A DNA stretch of 40,599 nucleotides from Thermoactinospora rubra. Lineage in GTDB: Bacteria; Actinomycetota; Actinomycetes; Streptosporangiales; Streptosporangiaceae. This document shows, piece by piece, positions 15,817-24,318 of the stretch. Made by a program: the position numbers and the translations under genes. The DNA lies in the NCBI RefSeq assembly GCF_002093975.1, contig NZ_KZ084339.1:317-40915 (forward strand), read 5' to 3'. The stretch's first letter is position 1. Each line of letters starts with the position of its first letter. A model generated the notes under the pieces. That model made no database searches. It saw only the letters and a program-made list of their open reading frames with translations, and was not told the DNA's origin.

Positions 15817-16920
15817 CTACAGGGCGAGGGTTTCCAGGTTCACGGCGTCGGCCATGGCCTGGGCGCCTTTGTCGTTGAGGTGCATGCCGTCGCCGCTGTC
15901 CAGGGCGGGGTGAATGTAGTCGGGGTCTTCGGGGTTCTCGACGGCCTGGGCCACGTCGAAGACGGCGTCGAACGTGTCGGTGGTGCGGATCCAGTCGTTC
16001 ACCTCGCGCCGGGCGGCGAGGCCCTCGGGGGTGCTGACCCCGGGGTAGGCGGCGCCCGCGAAGGGGCCGATGGTGGCGGCGAGAATCCTCAGGCCGGCCT
16101 CGTGGGCGCGGTGGGCCAGGGCCTTGAAGCCCTCGATGAGGGCGTCGGAGGTGACCGGAGGCTCGCCGGACATGCCGGGGAGGCCGAGGTCGTTGATGCC
16201 GAAGTGCACCAGGACGTGGGTCACGCCGGGAACCGAGAGGACGTCGCGGTCGAAGCGCGCCAGCGCGTGCTCGCCGACCTCGTCCCGCAGCAGGCGGTTT
16301 CCGGCGATGCCCTGGTTCACGACCCATCCCCGCGTGAGGCGCCGGTTGAGGAAGTCCACGGAGCGGTTGTTCGCGCCGGTCGTGGAGCCGACCCCTTCGA
16401 ACCAGGAGTCGCCGAACGCCACGGCGATCGCGGTGCCGTCCGGGACGAGCACGTCGACGCCCGAGACGTAGAATCTGGCTTCAACCTGCTCGGCGTCAGG
16501 GAGCGCGGGAGACGCGACGTGGTTGCTGCGGGCTATGTGAGCGACCTCCATGGGCCTGTGGGAATAGGTGGCCGGCCCTGTCTCCTCCGGGAGATAGAGG
16601 CTGAGGACCAGGTCGGCGCCGCGGGCGACGGGCAGATCGACCGGATCGCTCACGGCCTCTCGTCCCGGCGGGATGGTGAGCCTTTCGGCGCCGTCGAAGG
16701 TGAGGGCGGCCTGCCCGTGCTCGGTGGCGGCCCTCGCGGCGGCGATGGTCAAGGGGGTGCGACCGTAACGGTTCGTCAGGCGTACGCGGAGGCGTTCTCC
16801 GCCGCCGGCCATGTGGAGCACCTGACGCACCGTCTGGTCGGCGAAGCCGCGCGGTTCGGTGAACTGGATCCGCTCGTAGGGACTGATCACCGCGGAGCGG
16901 AAGCCGGCTGTCCAGATCAT
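15817..16920 (-). CDS. SGNH/GDSL-family hydrolase (esterase)
   Basis: 367 residues. An N-terminal beta-rich domain (about 1-165; YERIQFTEPRGFADQTVRQV, LRVRLTNRYG) precedes the SGNH domain. Block I is VAFGDSWFEG with the nucleophile Ser, block II has the Gly in NQGIAGNR, block III is HFGINDLG with the Asn, and block V is DGMHLNDKG with the catalytic Asp and His. This architecture is common in actinomycete SGNH lipases and acyl-ester or carbohydrate esterases. No signal peptide is visible, so it may act inside the cell. The ATG at 16920 has only a weak GGAA upstream. It is 57 bases downstream of the MDR gene on the same strand and may share its transcript. Confidence 0.9.
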   Translation of the reverse strand: MIWTAGFRSAVISPYERIQFTEPRGFADQTVRQVLHMAGGGERLRVRLTNRYGRTPLTIAAARAATEHGQAALTFDGAERLTIPPGREAVSDPVDLPVARGADLVLSLYLPEETGPATYSHRPMEVAHIARSNHVASPALPDAEQVEARFYVSGVDVLVPDGTAIAVAFGDSWFEGVGSTTGANNRSVDFLNRRLTRGWVVNQGIAGNRLLRDEVGEHALARFDRDVLSVPGVTHVLVHFGINDLGLPGMSGEPPVTSDALIEGFKALAHRAHEAGLRILAATIGPFAGAAYPGVSTPEGLAARREVNDWIRTTDTFDAVFDVAQAVENPEDPDYIHPALDSGDGMHLNDKGAQAMADAVNLETLAL

Positions 16921-16977
16921 GCTCGTTCCATTCGTTGCTATAGGGCGTGTCGGTGAATGCTGAAGTCGGCGAGGCGG

Positions 16978-17895
16978 TCAGGGCTTGAGCACGTAGCGGC
17001 CGCGCACCCCGCCCTTGGCCATGGCCCGGTGGGCCTCGGCGACCCGGTCCAGCGGCATGACGGCGTGCACCCGGGTCGGCAGCTCGCCGGCCGCGGCGCG
17101 GGCGAGCAGGCCGCCCAGCCGAGCACCGTCGGGACGTGTGACGACGACCTGCACGGTGATCCCCCGCTCCGCGGCCGGCTTGGCGCTCGGCTGGACGCCG
17201 ACGAAGATCCCGCCGTCGCGGACCAGGGCGAGGCCCTGCTCCTGCAGTGCCGCGCCGTCGGCGACCGCGTCCCAGCCGGGCTCCGCGTGCGTGGTGAACT
17301 CCGCACCGAGACCGCGGACGAACTCCTCGTCCTCGGCTCTGGCCAGACCGGTCACCTGCCAGCCGCGATCCCGCGCGAGCGAGACGACGTACCCCCCGAC
17401 CGCGCCGGCCGCCCCGGTCACCAGCAGCCGGTCGCCGTCGCTCGGCGCGTCACCGAGGAGATCGACGATCTGGGCGGCGGCCAGCCCGTTGAGCGGCACC
17501 GTCGACGCCGCGGTCAGGTCCAGCCCGTCGGGAACGACGGCGACGTCGCAGGCGCGCACGACGAGCTGTTCGGCGTAGGTGCCGAAGTCGCGGTCGAAGC
17601 CGTCCACGAGGCCGGCGACCCGGGCGCCGGGCGCCAGGTCCACGCCTGGGCCGGCGGCGACGACGGTCCCGGCGAAGTCCCAGCCCAGGCCGGTGCGCTC
17701 GGGCTGGTTGACCAGCCCCATGGCGTGGAAGAGGCCGCGGGCGACCGCGAGGTCGACGGGGTTGACCGGCGCGGCGGCGATCCTCACCCGGACCTCGCCG
17801 GGCCCGGGCTCGACGACGGGGACGTCGACGATCTCAATCGAGTCGGGTCCGCTCGGGGTGCGGACGGCGGCCATGCGGAAAGTAGGGATGCTCAC
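16978..17895 (-). CDS. Zinc-independent MDR / quinone-oxidoreductase-like NADP-dependent oxidoreductase
   Basis: 305 residues of the medium-chain dehydrogenase/reductase superfamily. The GroES-like half carries VDVPVVEPGPGEVRVRIAAA and ERTGLGWDFAGTVVAAG. The Rossmann half carries VTGAAGAVGGYVVSLARDRG near residue 150. The structural and catalytic zinc Cys residues are absent, as in quinone or enone reductases. The reading starts with GTG at 17895, supported by GAGGAG eight bases upstream. It diverges from an HxlR regulator across a 20-base palindrome, the standard arrangement in which HxlR proteins sense quinones or aldehydes and derepress a reductase. Confidence 0.92.
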   Translation of the reverse strand: MSIPTFRMAAVRTPSGPDSIEIVDVPVVEPGPGEVRVRIAAAPVNPVDLAVARGLFHAMGLVNQPERTGLGWDFAGTVVAAGPGVDLAPGARVAGLVDGFDRDFGTYAEQLVVRACDVAVVPDGLDLTAASTVPLNGLAAAQIVDLLGDAPSDGDRLLVTGAAGAVGGYVVSLARDRGWQVTGLARAEDEEFVRGLGAEFTTHAEPGWDAVADGAALQEQGLALVRDGGIFVGVQPSAKPAAERGITVQVVVTRPDGARLGGLLARAAAGELPTRVHAVMPLDRVAEAHRAMAKGGVRGRYVLKP

Positions 17896-17967
17896 GGTTT
17901 CGCTCCTCGTTGCTTGTGTTCAACGGAGACATGCATCACTATGGACAGGTAGCTCTCCAGTGGGAAG

Positions 17968-17987
17968 TACGCACTTCGAAGTGCGTA
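17968..17987. promoter_or_regulatory. Perfect 20-base palindrome, probable HxlR operator
   Basis: TACGCACTTCGAAGTGCGTA equals its own reverse complement. It lies in the 121-base region between the divergent MDR and HxlR genes, 29 bases before the HxlR ATG. Position and symmetry fit autoregulation and control of the MDR gene by HxlR. Confidence 0.8.
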
Positions 17988-18016
17988 AGTTGCTCCCTGG
18001 TAGGAAGGAGCGGTCG

Positions 18017-18460
18017 ATGCCAACGAGGACGGCAGCCCAGAGACGGGCACAAGCGAAGGTGGACTACGACGCTTTCCTGGCGAACTGCCCAAGCCGCCAG
18101 TTGCTCGACCGGATCTCCGACAAGTGGGTCGCGCTGATCCTGGCCGCGCTCGGCAGCGACGGCCCGCACCCGTCGGGAGGCGGCTGCGCCGGTGAGCCGC
18201 GGTCGATGCGCTACTCCGAGCTGTCCCGCAGGCTGGCCGGGGTCAGCCAGAAGATGCTCACCCAGACGCTGCGCTCCCTTGAGCGCGACGGGCTGATCAC
18301 CCGCACCGTGACGCCGACGGTGCCGGTCACGGTCACGTACGAGCTGACCGACCTCGGGCGCTCGCTCCACCAGGTGATGTACGGCATCAAGGCGTGGGCC
18401 GAGGCGCACATGGACGAGGTGCTCGCCAATCGCGAGGAGTACGACGCCCGCATGGCCTGA
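18017..18460 (+). CDS. HxlR-family (winged helix) transcriptional regulator
   Basis: 147 residues. The core HxlR pattern is visible: CPSRQLLDRISDKWVALILA with the conserved N-terminal Cys (residue 24), the recognition-helix region MRYSELSRRLAGVSQKMLTQ, then TLRSLERDGLITRTV and the wing YELTDLGRSL. There is an insertion with extra Gly/Cys residues (GSDGPHPSGGGCAGEPRS) between helices 2 and 3. HxlR members often use Cys to sense thiol-reactive quinones or aldehydes, which fits the divergent quinone-reductase-like gene. The ATG at 18017 has AAGGAG seven bases upstream; a longer frame from 17579 would overlap the MDR gene and operator. Confidence 0.93.
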   Translation: MPTRTAAQRRAQAKVDYDAFLANCPSRQLLDRISDKWVALILAALGSDGPHPSGGGCAGEPRSMRYSELSRRLAGVSQKMLTQTLRSLERDGLITRTVTPTVPVTVTYELTDLGRSLHQVMYGIKAWAEAHMDEVLANREEYDARMA

Positions 18461-18552
18461 ACGCTCACCGCCGGCCAACCAGGTGATCACTTGGCGCCGG
18501 ATGTCTGGCAGAGTTGCCTACGTAGATACACAAATACGAATCAGGGGAAATT

Positions 18553-19356
18553 GTGCAGGAAAATGGGCGCTCTGCCGTACCCGGAGTGAACACCGGCATC
18601 CCCAACGGAGCCCGCATCTACGACTACATGCTGGGCGGCAAGGACAACTTCGAGGCCGACCGCCAGGCCGCCGAGGCCATGCTGGCGCAGAACCCGCAGG
18701 CGTCGCAGACCGCCCGCGACAACCGGGCCTTCCTCGGGCGCGCTGTCCGCTATCTGGTGGAAGAGGCCGGCATCCGCCAGTTCCTCGACATCGGCACCGG
18801 GCTGCCCACCCAGCAGAACGTGCACGAGGTGGCCCAGGCCTGCGCGCCCGGAGTCCGGGTCGTCTACGTCGACCACGATCCCATGGTGGTGATCCACGCC
18901 AGGGCACTGCTGGCCACCGATGACGACGTCAAGGTGGTGGAGGCGGACCTGCGCAGGCCGCGCGACGTGCTCGACAACCCGATCACCCGTGGGCTGCTCG
19001 ACTTCGAGCAGCCGGTGGCGGTGCTCATGGCCGCGATCCTGCACTTCGTGTCCGACGAGGAGGACCCGGGAGCGATCCTGGCCGAGTACCGGCGGGCACT
19101 GGCGCCGGGCAGCCACCTGCTCATCTCGCACACGGCCGACGAGTCCCCCGAGCATGTCATGGCGACGGCCAAGCAGGGGTTCCGGCTGGCGGGCAGCCCG
19201 CTGACGCCGCGCAAGCGCTCGGACATCGCCGCCTTCTTCGGCGACTTCGAGCTGGTCGAGCCCGGCCTCACCGACGTGCGGAGCTGGCGGGCACCGCAGG
19301 CCGACCTGCCGGCTCTGCCATGGGTGATCGTGGGCGGGGTGGGCCGCAAGCCATAG
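18553..19356 (+). CDS. SAM-dependent methyltransferase of the PF04672 (Methyltransf_19) group
   Basis: 267 residues. The opening GIPNGARIYDYMLGGKDNFEADRQ is the hallmark of this actinomycete-specific group. SAM-binding motif I is FLDIGTGLPTQQN near residue 79 and the acidic strand-2 end is VVYVDHDPMVV. Members are numerous in actinomycete genomes, and their substrates are mostly unknown. It starts with GTG at 18553, with GGGGAAA just upstream. It is transcribed alone and ends 14 bases from the convergent TetR gene. No biosynthetic cluster surrounds it. Confidence 0.92.
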   Translation: MQENGRSAVPGVNTGIPNGARIYDYMLGGKDNFEADRQAAEAMLAQNPQASQTARDNRAFLGRAVRYLVEEAGIRQFLDIGTGLPTQQNVHEVAQACAPGVRVVYVDHDPMVVIHARALLATDDDVKVVEADLRRPRDVLDNPITRGLLDFEQPVAVLMAAILHFVSDEEDPGAILAEYRRALAPGSHLLISHTADESPEHVMATAKQGFRLAGSPLTPRKRSDIAAFFGDFELVEPGLTDVRSWRAPQADLPALPWVIVGGVGRKP

Positions 19357-19370
19357 GCGGCGCCCATGCG

Positions 19371-20003
19371 TCACTTCCGGTCGCCGCCGACGTCGTCTCC
19401 CGATCGACCTGGGTGTCGCCAACCGGCGGGCCGGTGCGGTGCGAGCACGGCCTCGACCTGCTCACGCATCCAGTCGGCGAGCGTGCCCTCGCGGTGGATC
19501 GCCCAGCCGATCATGGCGCCGTGGTACGTGGTCTCGACGAGCGTCGCGAGCGTCGCCACGTCGGTGCCGGCGCGCAGCTCGCCCACATCGAGCGCGGCGC
19601 TCAGGTCACGCTCGACGCGGGCGCGGACCTCTCGTGCTCCGCGGAGCGTCTCGGCGTGGAAGTCGGGATCGGCGAGGTCGAGCTGGAGCATCGCGACCGA
19701 ATTGGCCATCAGCTCCGGCGTGGCGACGCTGCCGACGGCATGGACGAGGCCCTCGACGATACGCGCGAGCGGCGAGGTGGCCGTCGAGCGGTCCAGGGCG
19801 TCGACCCAGAGGTCGACGCTCCGCTTGTCGGCCGCGAGCAGGAGGTCGCGCTTGGTCCCGAAGCGCTGGACGAGCGTCGCGGCCGACAGCCCCACCTCCG
19901 CGGCGACCGCGGCGAAGGTCAAGCGCGCCGGGCCGATGCGGTGGGCGAGGTCGCGGACGGCGTCGAGGATCGCCTCGTCACTGACGGTCCGTGGGCGCGG
20001 CAT
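19371..20003 (-). CDS. TetR-family transcriptional regulator
   Basis: 210 residues. The helix-turn-helix (about 10-55) reads LDAVRDLAHRIGPARLTFAA then VAAEVGLSAATLVQRFGTKR. A larger C-terminal ligand domain includes TLVETTYHGAMIGWAIHREG, as in QacR-like and TetR_C proteins. The ATG overlaps the TGA of the SDR gene (TGATG at 20005-20001), so the pair is translationally coupled and the regulator sits downstream of its likely target. A longer frame to 20252 lies inside the SDR gene and was rejected. It probably represses the promoter at about 20930-20950. Confidence 0.92.
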   Translation of the reverse strand: MPRPRTVSDEAILDAVRDLAHRIGPARLTFAAVAAEVGLSAATLVQRFGTKRDLLLAADKRSVDLWVDALDRSTATSPLARIVEGLVHAVGSVATPELMANSVAMLQLDLADPDFHAETLRGAREVRARVERDLSAALDVGELRAGTDVATLATLVETTYHGAMIGWAIHREGTLADWMREQVEAVLAPHRPAGWRHPGRSGDDVGGDRK

Positions 20004-20917
20004 CACATGGGGGCGGGCATGCCGCTGGTCAGGGTCCACCGGCGGGCCTCGAGATCGACGGCGCCCCAGTCGGGCCGGGTGCCGTCGGCGTCCTGAAGGT
20101 CGTACTCGCGCATGAGCTCCCACGATCCCAGGCACCTGCCGCTGAACCGATCCCGGCCGGGGTCGGCCGCCAGCGCGGCGATCCCGCGGGCGAGCAGGTG
20201 CGGCGTCTCGGAGTGCTCGAAGTACGGGACGCTCTGGGCCCGCTCGCGCCATGTGTCCTCGGTGACGCCGAAGTAGTCGAGCATCGACTCCGACCGCAGC
20301 CAGCCGGGCGTGACGGTCAGGGCCGTCACGCCGTACGGCTTGAGCTCGTGCGCCAGGCCCAGGCCCATCCGGACGACCGCCGCCTTGACGAGGTCGTAGG
20401 ACATGTTCGCGCGGTAGGGCACATCGCCCTTGCCGTCACCCACCTCGATCACCAGGCCACCCGTCCCCTCCAGCATGAGGGGGATCGCGAGGTGGCTCGT
20501 GATCAGGTGCGTCTCGATCCCGTTGCGCAGGACGCCGAGCGTCACGTCGAGCGGGTGCTCCCACACCGGCTTGTCCCACTGCAGGAACGGGTCTCCGCCC
20601 CATATGTCATTGACCAGGATGTCCAGCCGCCCGTGGTCGTCGCGGATGCGATCCACGAGCTTGGCGACGTCGCCGGCGTCGGTGTGGTCGCAGCGGACGG
20701 CGATGCCTTCGCCGCCGGCGGCCGTGACGAGCTCGGCCGTGTCCTCGATCGTCTCGGGGCGATTCATGGGAGAGCGTCCGGACCGCGTGGAGCGGCCGGT
20801 GCCGTAGACGGTGGCGCCGAGCGCTCCGAGCTCGATGGCGGTGGCGCGGCCGCAGCCGCGGGTGGCGCCGGCGACGAGGGCGACCTTGCCGGCGAGGGGA
20901 CGTTGTTCGCTGAGCAT
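20003..20917 (-). CDS. SDR-family oxidoreductase (DHRS1-like)
   Basis: 304 residues. The cofactor loop is VAGATRGCGRATA near residue 15, followed by YGTGRSTRSG, which suggests NADP. The middle part has DILVNDIWGGDPF in place of the usual NNAG, and the active site is YDLVKAA near 175. The NDIWGG loop and the extra length place it with DHRS1-like bacterial SDRs. Its substrate is unknown. The ATG at 20917 is preceded by GGGGGC; longer in-frame ATGs would cover the AT-rich promoter. It is coupled to its downstream TetR gene and diverges from the DJ-1-like gene. Confidence 0.9.
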   Translation of the reverse strand: MLSEQRPLAGKVALVAGATRGCGRATAIELGALGATVYGTGRSTRSGRSPMNRPETIEDTAELVTAAGGEGIAVRCDHTDAGDVAKLVDRIRDDHGRLDILVNDIWGGDPFLQWDKPVWEHPLDVTLGVLRNGIETHLITSHLAIPLMLEGTGGLVIEVGDGKGDVPYRANMSYDLVKAAVVRMGLGLAHELKPYGVTALTVTPGWLRSESMLDYFGVTEDTWRERAQSVPYFEHSETPHLLARGIAALAADPGRDRFSGRCLGSWELMREYDLQDADGTRPDWGAVDLEARRWTLTSGMPAPM

Positions 20918-20930
20918 GCCCCCATCATAA

Positions 20931-20950
20931 ATGAATGAACGTTTATAAAT
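20931..20950. promoter_or_regulatory. AT-rich imperfect palindrome, candidate TetR operator
   Basis: ATGAATGAACGTTTATAAAT is symmetric at 14 of 20 positions around the AACGTT centre. It stands out as the most AT-rich stretch for kilobases and lies 14 bases upstream of the SDR start. It is likely the promoter core and operator of the SDR/TetR pair. Confidence 0.55.
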
Positions 20951-21114
20951 ATCCGCTCCATGTTTCACGTGCAATCTGCACACCCGGACCCATGCGAACC
21001 TCACGATGAGGTCGTGCCGGCGGCACTGGTCGCGTCACCGCAGGTCAAAGGAGACTCGACACGTCAATGCGGTACATCCCGGACCCCGGTCCGGCCGGCC
21101 TCCCGGAGGTCACC

Positions 21115-22941
21115 ATGCGAGCCACCGAGCGGCGGATCCCCATGGAGCAGCCCGCCGCCCCCCAGCGCGCCGGCAGCCGCCGGAGGTGGCAGCGCTTCGC
21201 GCGGCACTACCTGGAGATGGTCGTGGCGATGCTGGCCGGCATGGTCGTGCTCGGCGGGGCGCTGCGCATGGTCCTGGGGATGGCGGGCGTGCCGTACTCC
21301 ATGGAGCGGTACCCGGCGCTGACCATCCTGGAGATGGGACTGACCATGACGGTGGCCATGTGCGCCTGGATGCGGGTCCGGCGCCACGGCTGGGCCGGCA
21401 CCCTGGAGATGGGCGCCGTCATGCTGGCGCCCGCGATCGTCTTGGTTCCGCTGGTGTGGCTGGACGTGCTGGGCGCCGGGACGGCGATGACGCTGGAGCA
21501 CGTGGTGATGTTCCCGGCCATGCTGGCCGTCATGCTGCGCCGCCGGAACGAGTACATGGCGCACGCGGCCCACGGCCGGAGCGGGCGCGCCATGCGGACA
21601 CTCGGGCGCGGCGCGGCCATTGCGGTCGCCTTCCTGCTGCTCCCGGGCGTCGCCTTTGCGACGGGTTCGACCTCGTACGAGGCCAGCCGGTACGCCCGGC
21701 CGGAGGTCGCGCCCGGCGTGGCGGCGACGCCGCCGGCGCACGACCCCGCCAAACCCACCGCCGTGGTCCTCGTCGGCAACCACGGCGCGAACGTCGCCGA
21801 CACGCTCGCCCCCTACGAGGTCCTGGCCACCACCGGAGCGTTCAACGTCTACACGGTGGCGCCGGAACGTCGCCCGGCGACCCTGCTCGGCGGGCTGGAC
21901 CTGATCCCCGATCTCAGCTTCGCCGAGTTGCGGCAGCGGCTGGGAGGTGCGACGCCGGACGTCGTCATCGTGCCGGAGATGCCGGCCGACGAGACCGGCG
22001 ACGCCCAGGTGACCTCATGGCTGCGGGAGACCGCGCCCGGCGACGGGCTGATGGTGAGCGTGTGCACCGGCGCCCGGCTGCTCGCCAAGGCCGGCCTGCT
22101 CGACGGCCGCGACGCGACCTCGCACTGGTACCGGCTCTCCGGGCTCCAGCAGGACTACCCCCGGGTGAACTGGCGGCGCGGGACCCGCTACCTGGACGGC
22201 GGCGACGTGATCACCACCGGCGGGCTGCTGTCCTCGATCGACGGGACCCTGCGGGTGATCGAGCGGCTGGTGGGCCGCGACGCCGCCGCCGCGGCCGCCC
22301 GGGCCGTCGGGTGGCGGTACTACTCCCCCGGGACCGCCGCGCCCCTGCCCCTGTCACGGCTCACCCCGGCCGACGCCGTCCTGCACGTGCTCAACATCGG
22401 CTTCCGCGCCGACGCCACCACCGTGGGCGTGGTGCTCACCGACGGCGTGGGCGAGCTGGAGCTGGCCGCGGCGTTCGCTCCGTACGGCGAGGTCAAGTCC
22501 GCCCGGACCCTCGCGGTCACGGCCGGCGCGGGCAGCATCCGCTCCCGCCACGGCCTGACCTTCGTACCGCGGGCCGACCTGAACCGGGACGCTGCCGGCC
22601 AGGTCGACCGGCTGCTGGTGCCCGGCGCGGTCGCGGCGGCCGCTCCCGATCCCGGCGTCGCCGCCGCCGGTCGGCGCGCCGGCGTACCCGTGACCTACCT
22701 GCACCGGCAGCCGGGTTTCGCGTTCGACGAGTCGCTGCGGGAGATGGCCCGGACCATGGACGTGCCCACGGCGCGGTGGACCGCCAAGATCCTCGAATAC
22801 TCCGCCGCCGAGCTCGAGCTTTCCGGCCCGCGGTGGCCGTGGACGCCCACCGCGCGCCCGGTCCTCCTCGGTCTGGCCGGGGTGGCCGGGCTGGGCGCCG
22901 CCCTCCTCCTGCTACGGCGGGCGCGCGCCCGCCGCTCGTGA
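21115..22941 (+). CDS. Membrane-anchored DJ-1/PfpI-like protein with two glutamine-amidotransferase-like domains
   Basis: 608 residues. The N-terminal part has four to five transmembrane helices (about 33-57, 68-86, 99-119, 124-142, 166-184), unusually rich in Met. It is followed by a DJ-1/PfpI-like domain (about 214-400) with the nucleophile elbow VSVCTGARLLAKAGLLDG (Cys317) and TSHWYRL, as in AraC-type regulator sensor domains. A second, degenerate copy (about 415-565; VGVVLTDGVGELELAAAFAP) lacks any Cys. A final helix near 585-602 is followed by RRARARRS. Function is unknown; it could sense or modify a small molecule at the membrane. The ATG at 21115 has GGAGGT five bases upstream; ATG 21067 is an alternative with a more distant AGGAG. 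Confidence 0.82.
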   Translation: MRATERRIPMEQPAAPQRAGSRRRWQRFARHYLEMVVAMLAGMVVLGGALRMVLGMAGVPYSMERYPALTILEMGLTMTVAMCAWMRVRRHGWAGTLEMGAVMLAPAIVLVPLVWLDVLGAGTAMTLEHVVMFPAMLAVMLRRRNEYMAHAAHGRSGRAMRTLGRGAAIAVAFLLLPGVAFATGSTSYEASRYARPEVAPGVAATPPAHDPAKPTAVVLVGNHGANVADTLAPYEVLATTGAFNVYTVAPERRPATLLGGLDLIPDLSFAELRQRLGGATPDVVIVPEMPADETGDAQVTSWLRETAPGDGLMVSVCTGARLLAKAGLLDGRDATSHWYRLSGLQQDYPRVNWRRGTRYLDGGDVITTGGLLSSIDGTLRVIERLVGRDAAAAAARAVGWRYYSPGTAAPLPLSRLTPADAVLHVLNIGFRADATTVGVVLTDGVGELELAAAFAPYGEVKSARTLAVTAGAGSIRSRHGLTFVPRADLNRDAAGQVDRLLVPGAVAAAAPDPGVAAAGRRAGVPVTYLHRQPGFAFDESLREMARTMDVPTARWTAKILEYSAAELELSGPRWPWTPTARPVLLGLAGVAGLGAALLLLRRARARRS

Positions 22942-22963
22942 GCCGCGGCCCCCGGCTGTCCGC

Positions 22964-22999
22964 GCCGCCGTCCACCCCGGCCCGGGGGTGGACGGCGGC
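22964..22999 (+). terminator. Strong hairpin downstream of the DJ-1-like gene
   Basis: A 15-base perfect stem (22964-22978 with 22985-22999) around the six-base loop GGCCCG. It lies 22 bases after the stop codon. There is no U-tract, as is common in actinomycete terminators. It separates this gene from the response regulator unit. Confidence 0.75.
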
Positions 23000-23053
23000 T
23001 TCGGCCGTATGACCCCCTCGGCGGCGAGAAGTCTCGGTGACCTGGGCCGACCG

Positions 23054-23059
23054 TATACT
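23054..23059 (+). promoter_or_regulatory. Candidate -10 box of the response regulator gene
   Basis: TATACT, a five-of-six match to TATAAT, lies 46 bases before the GTG start and downstream of the hairpin. No convincing -35 element is seen at 16-18 bases. Confidence 0.35.
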
Positions 23060-23105
23060 CGCTGGATCCGGCGCGCCGTCGCCCGCGTCGCTGAGGAGGC
23101 AGCAG

Positions 23106-23711
23106 GTGGTTCGCGTTCTGGTCGCCGAGGACATGCGCATCCTGCGCGACACGCTGGTGGCCGTTCTCGGCCTCGAGGACGACCTGGAAGTGGTCGCCGA
23201 AGTGGCCTCCGGCGACCGCATCGTGCCCGAGGCGCTGGAGCACCGCCCCGACGTGGCCGTGGTGGACATCGACCTGCCGGTCGTGGACGGGCTCACCGCA
23301 GCCGCCGAGCTGCACCGGCGGCTGCCCGCCTGCCGCGTCCTGATCCTGACCGGCCTGGGCCAGCCCGGTCACCTGCACCGCGCGCTCGCCGCGCACGTGT
23401 CCGGGTTCATGCTCAAGGACGCGCCGTCGGACGAGCTGGTCGCGGCGATACGCCAGATCGCGTCGGGTGGCCGCGTGTTCGACCCGAAGCTGGCGGTGGC
23501 CGCGCTGGAGACCGGCCGCAATCCGCTCTCGCCACGCGAGAGCGAGGTGCTCAAGCGCCATGCGGCCGGCGCCTCCGCAAGCGAGATCGCGGCGGCCATG
23601 CATCTGTCCTATGGAACGGTGCGCAACTACCTGGCCTCGGCGGTCACCAAGCTGGGCGCCCGCAACCGCGTGGACGCGGCCCGCATCGCCCGCGAGGCCG
23701 GCTGGCTGTGA
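23106..23711 (+). CDS. NarL/FixJ-family response regulator
   Basis: 201 residues. The receiver domain (about 1-118) has the acidic pair ED (8-9), phosphoacceptor Asp54 in VVDIDLPVVDG, Thr in ILTG and Lys in FMLKDA. A LuxR-type helix-turn-helix (about 138-200) reads LSPRESEVLKRHAAGASASE then IAAAMHLSYGTVRNYLASAV. It starts with GTG at 23106, six bases after GAGGAGG; a longer frame from 23037 would lack family similarity. It is probably activated by a DesK/NarL-type kinase; the best candidate is the fused kinase at 27979-30366. A paralogue without the DNA-binding part follows at 23827. Confidence 0.94.
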   Translation: MVRVLVAEDMRILRDTLVAVLGLEDDLEVVAEVASGDRIVPEALEHRPDVAVVDIDLPVVDGLTAAAELHRRLPACRVLILTGLGQPGHLHRALAAHVSGFMLKDAPSDELVAAIRQIASGGRVFDPKLAVAALETGRNPLSPRESEVLKRHAAGASASEIAAAMHLSYGTVRNYLASAVTKLGARNRVDAARIAREAGWL

Positions 23712-23826
23712 GCCCGGCCGTCGGCGGTCCCGCCGCATTCTGCATGCCCGAAGCGGTGCAACATGCACGGCGAGCCGATGCCGGGAGCACTGGCGGGCGG
23801 CGCGCGGCGATGCCGAGACTGAGGCA

Positions 23827-24222
23827 ATGAGCACCACGGTCCTGATCGCCGAGGACATCGACGTTGTACGCGACACGCTGGTCGCTCTCCTGGAACTGGA
23901 GGACGACCTGGAGGTGGTCGCCCAGGTCGCCTCCGGCGACCGCATCGTGTCCGCCGCGCTCCGGCATCGCCCCGACGTGGCCGTGGTGGACATCGATCTG
24001 CCCGTCGTGGACGGGCTCACCGCAGCCGCCGAGCTGCACCGGCGGCTGCCCGCCTGCCGCGTCCTGATCGTGACCGGCCTCGCCGGGCCGGACAACGTGG
24101 ACCGTGCGCTGGCCGCCGGGGCGTCCGGGTTCATGCTCAAGGACGGCCCGGCCGACGGTCTCATCGACGCCGTCCGCAGAGTCGCCCGCGGGGAGCGCGT
24201 CTTCGCCTACCCCATGCGCTGA
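23827..24222 (+). CDS. Receiver-only response regulator, truncated paralogue
   Basis: 131 residues equal to the receiver domain alone: VLIAEDIDVVRDTL, phosphoacceptor Asp55 in VVDIDLPVVDG, and Lys in FMLKDGPADG. It ends right after VARGERVFAYPMR, the point where the paralogue at 23106 continues to its LuxR domain. No such domain is found in any frame before the next gene. DNA identity with the neighbour is very high over the middle of the domain, indicating recent tandem duplication or gene conversion. All phosphorylation residues remain, so it may act as a phosphate sink or phosphotransfer partner instead of a transcription factor. The ribosome site is weak (GAGG close to the ATG). Confidence 0.85.
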   Translation: MSTTVLIAEDIDVVRDTLVALLELEDDLEVVAQVASGDRIVSAALRHRPDVAVVDIDLPVVDGLTAAAELHRRLPACRVLIVTGLAGPDNVDRALAAGASGFMLKDGPADGLIDAVRRVARGERVFAYPMR

Positions 24223-24318
24223 CGCCGCCTCCGCCGCCACGTCCCGCGCGTTCTCCGACGTTGGCGGGGTGTATGACATGATTTTCCGTATCCTCGGGGA
24301 ACACGGGAGCTGTGCCTC

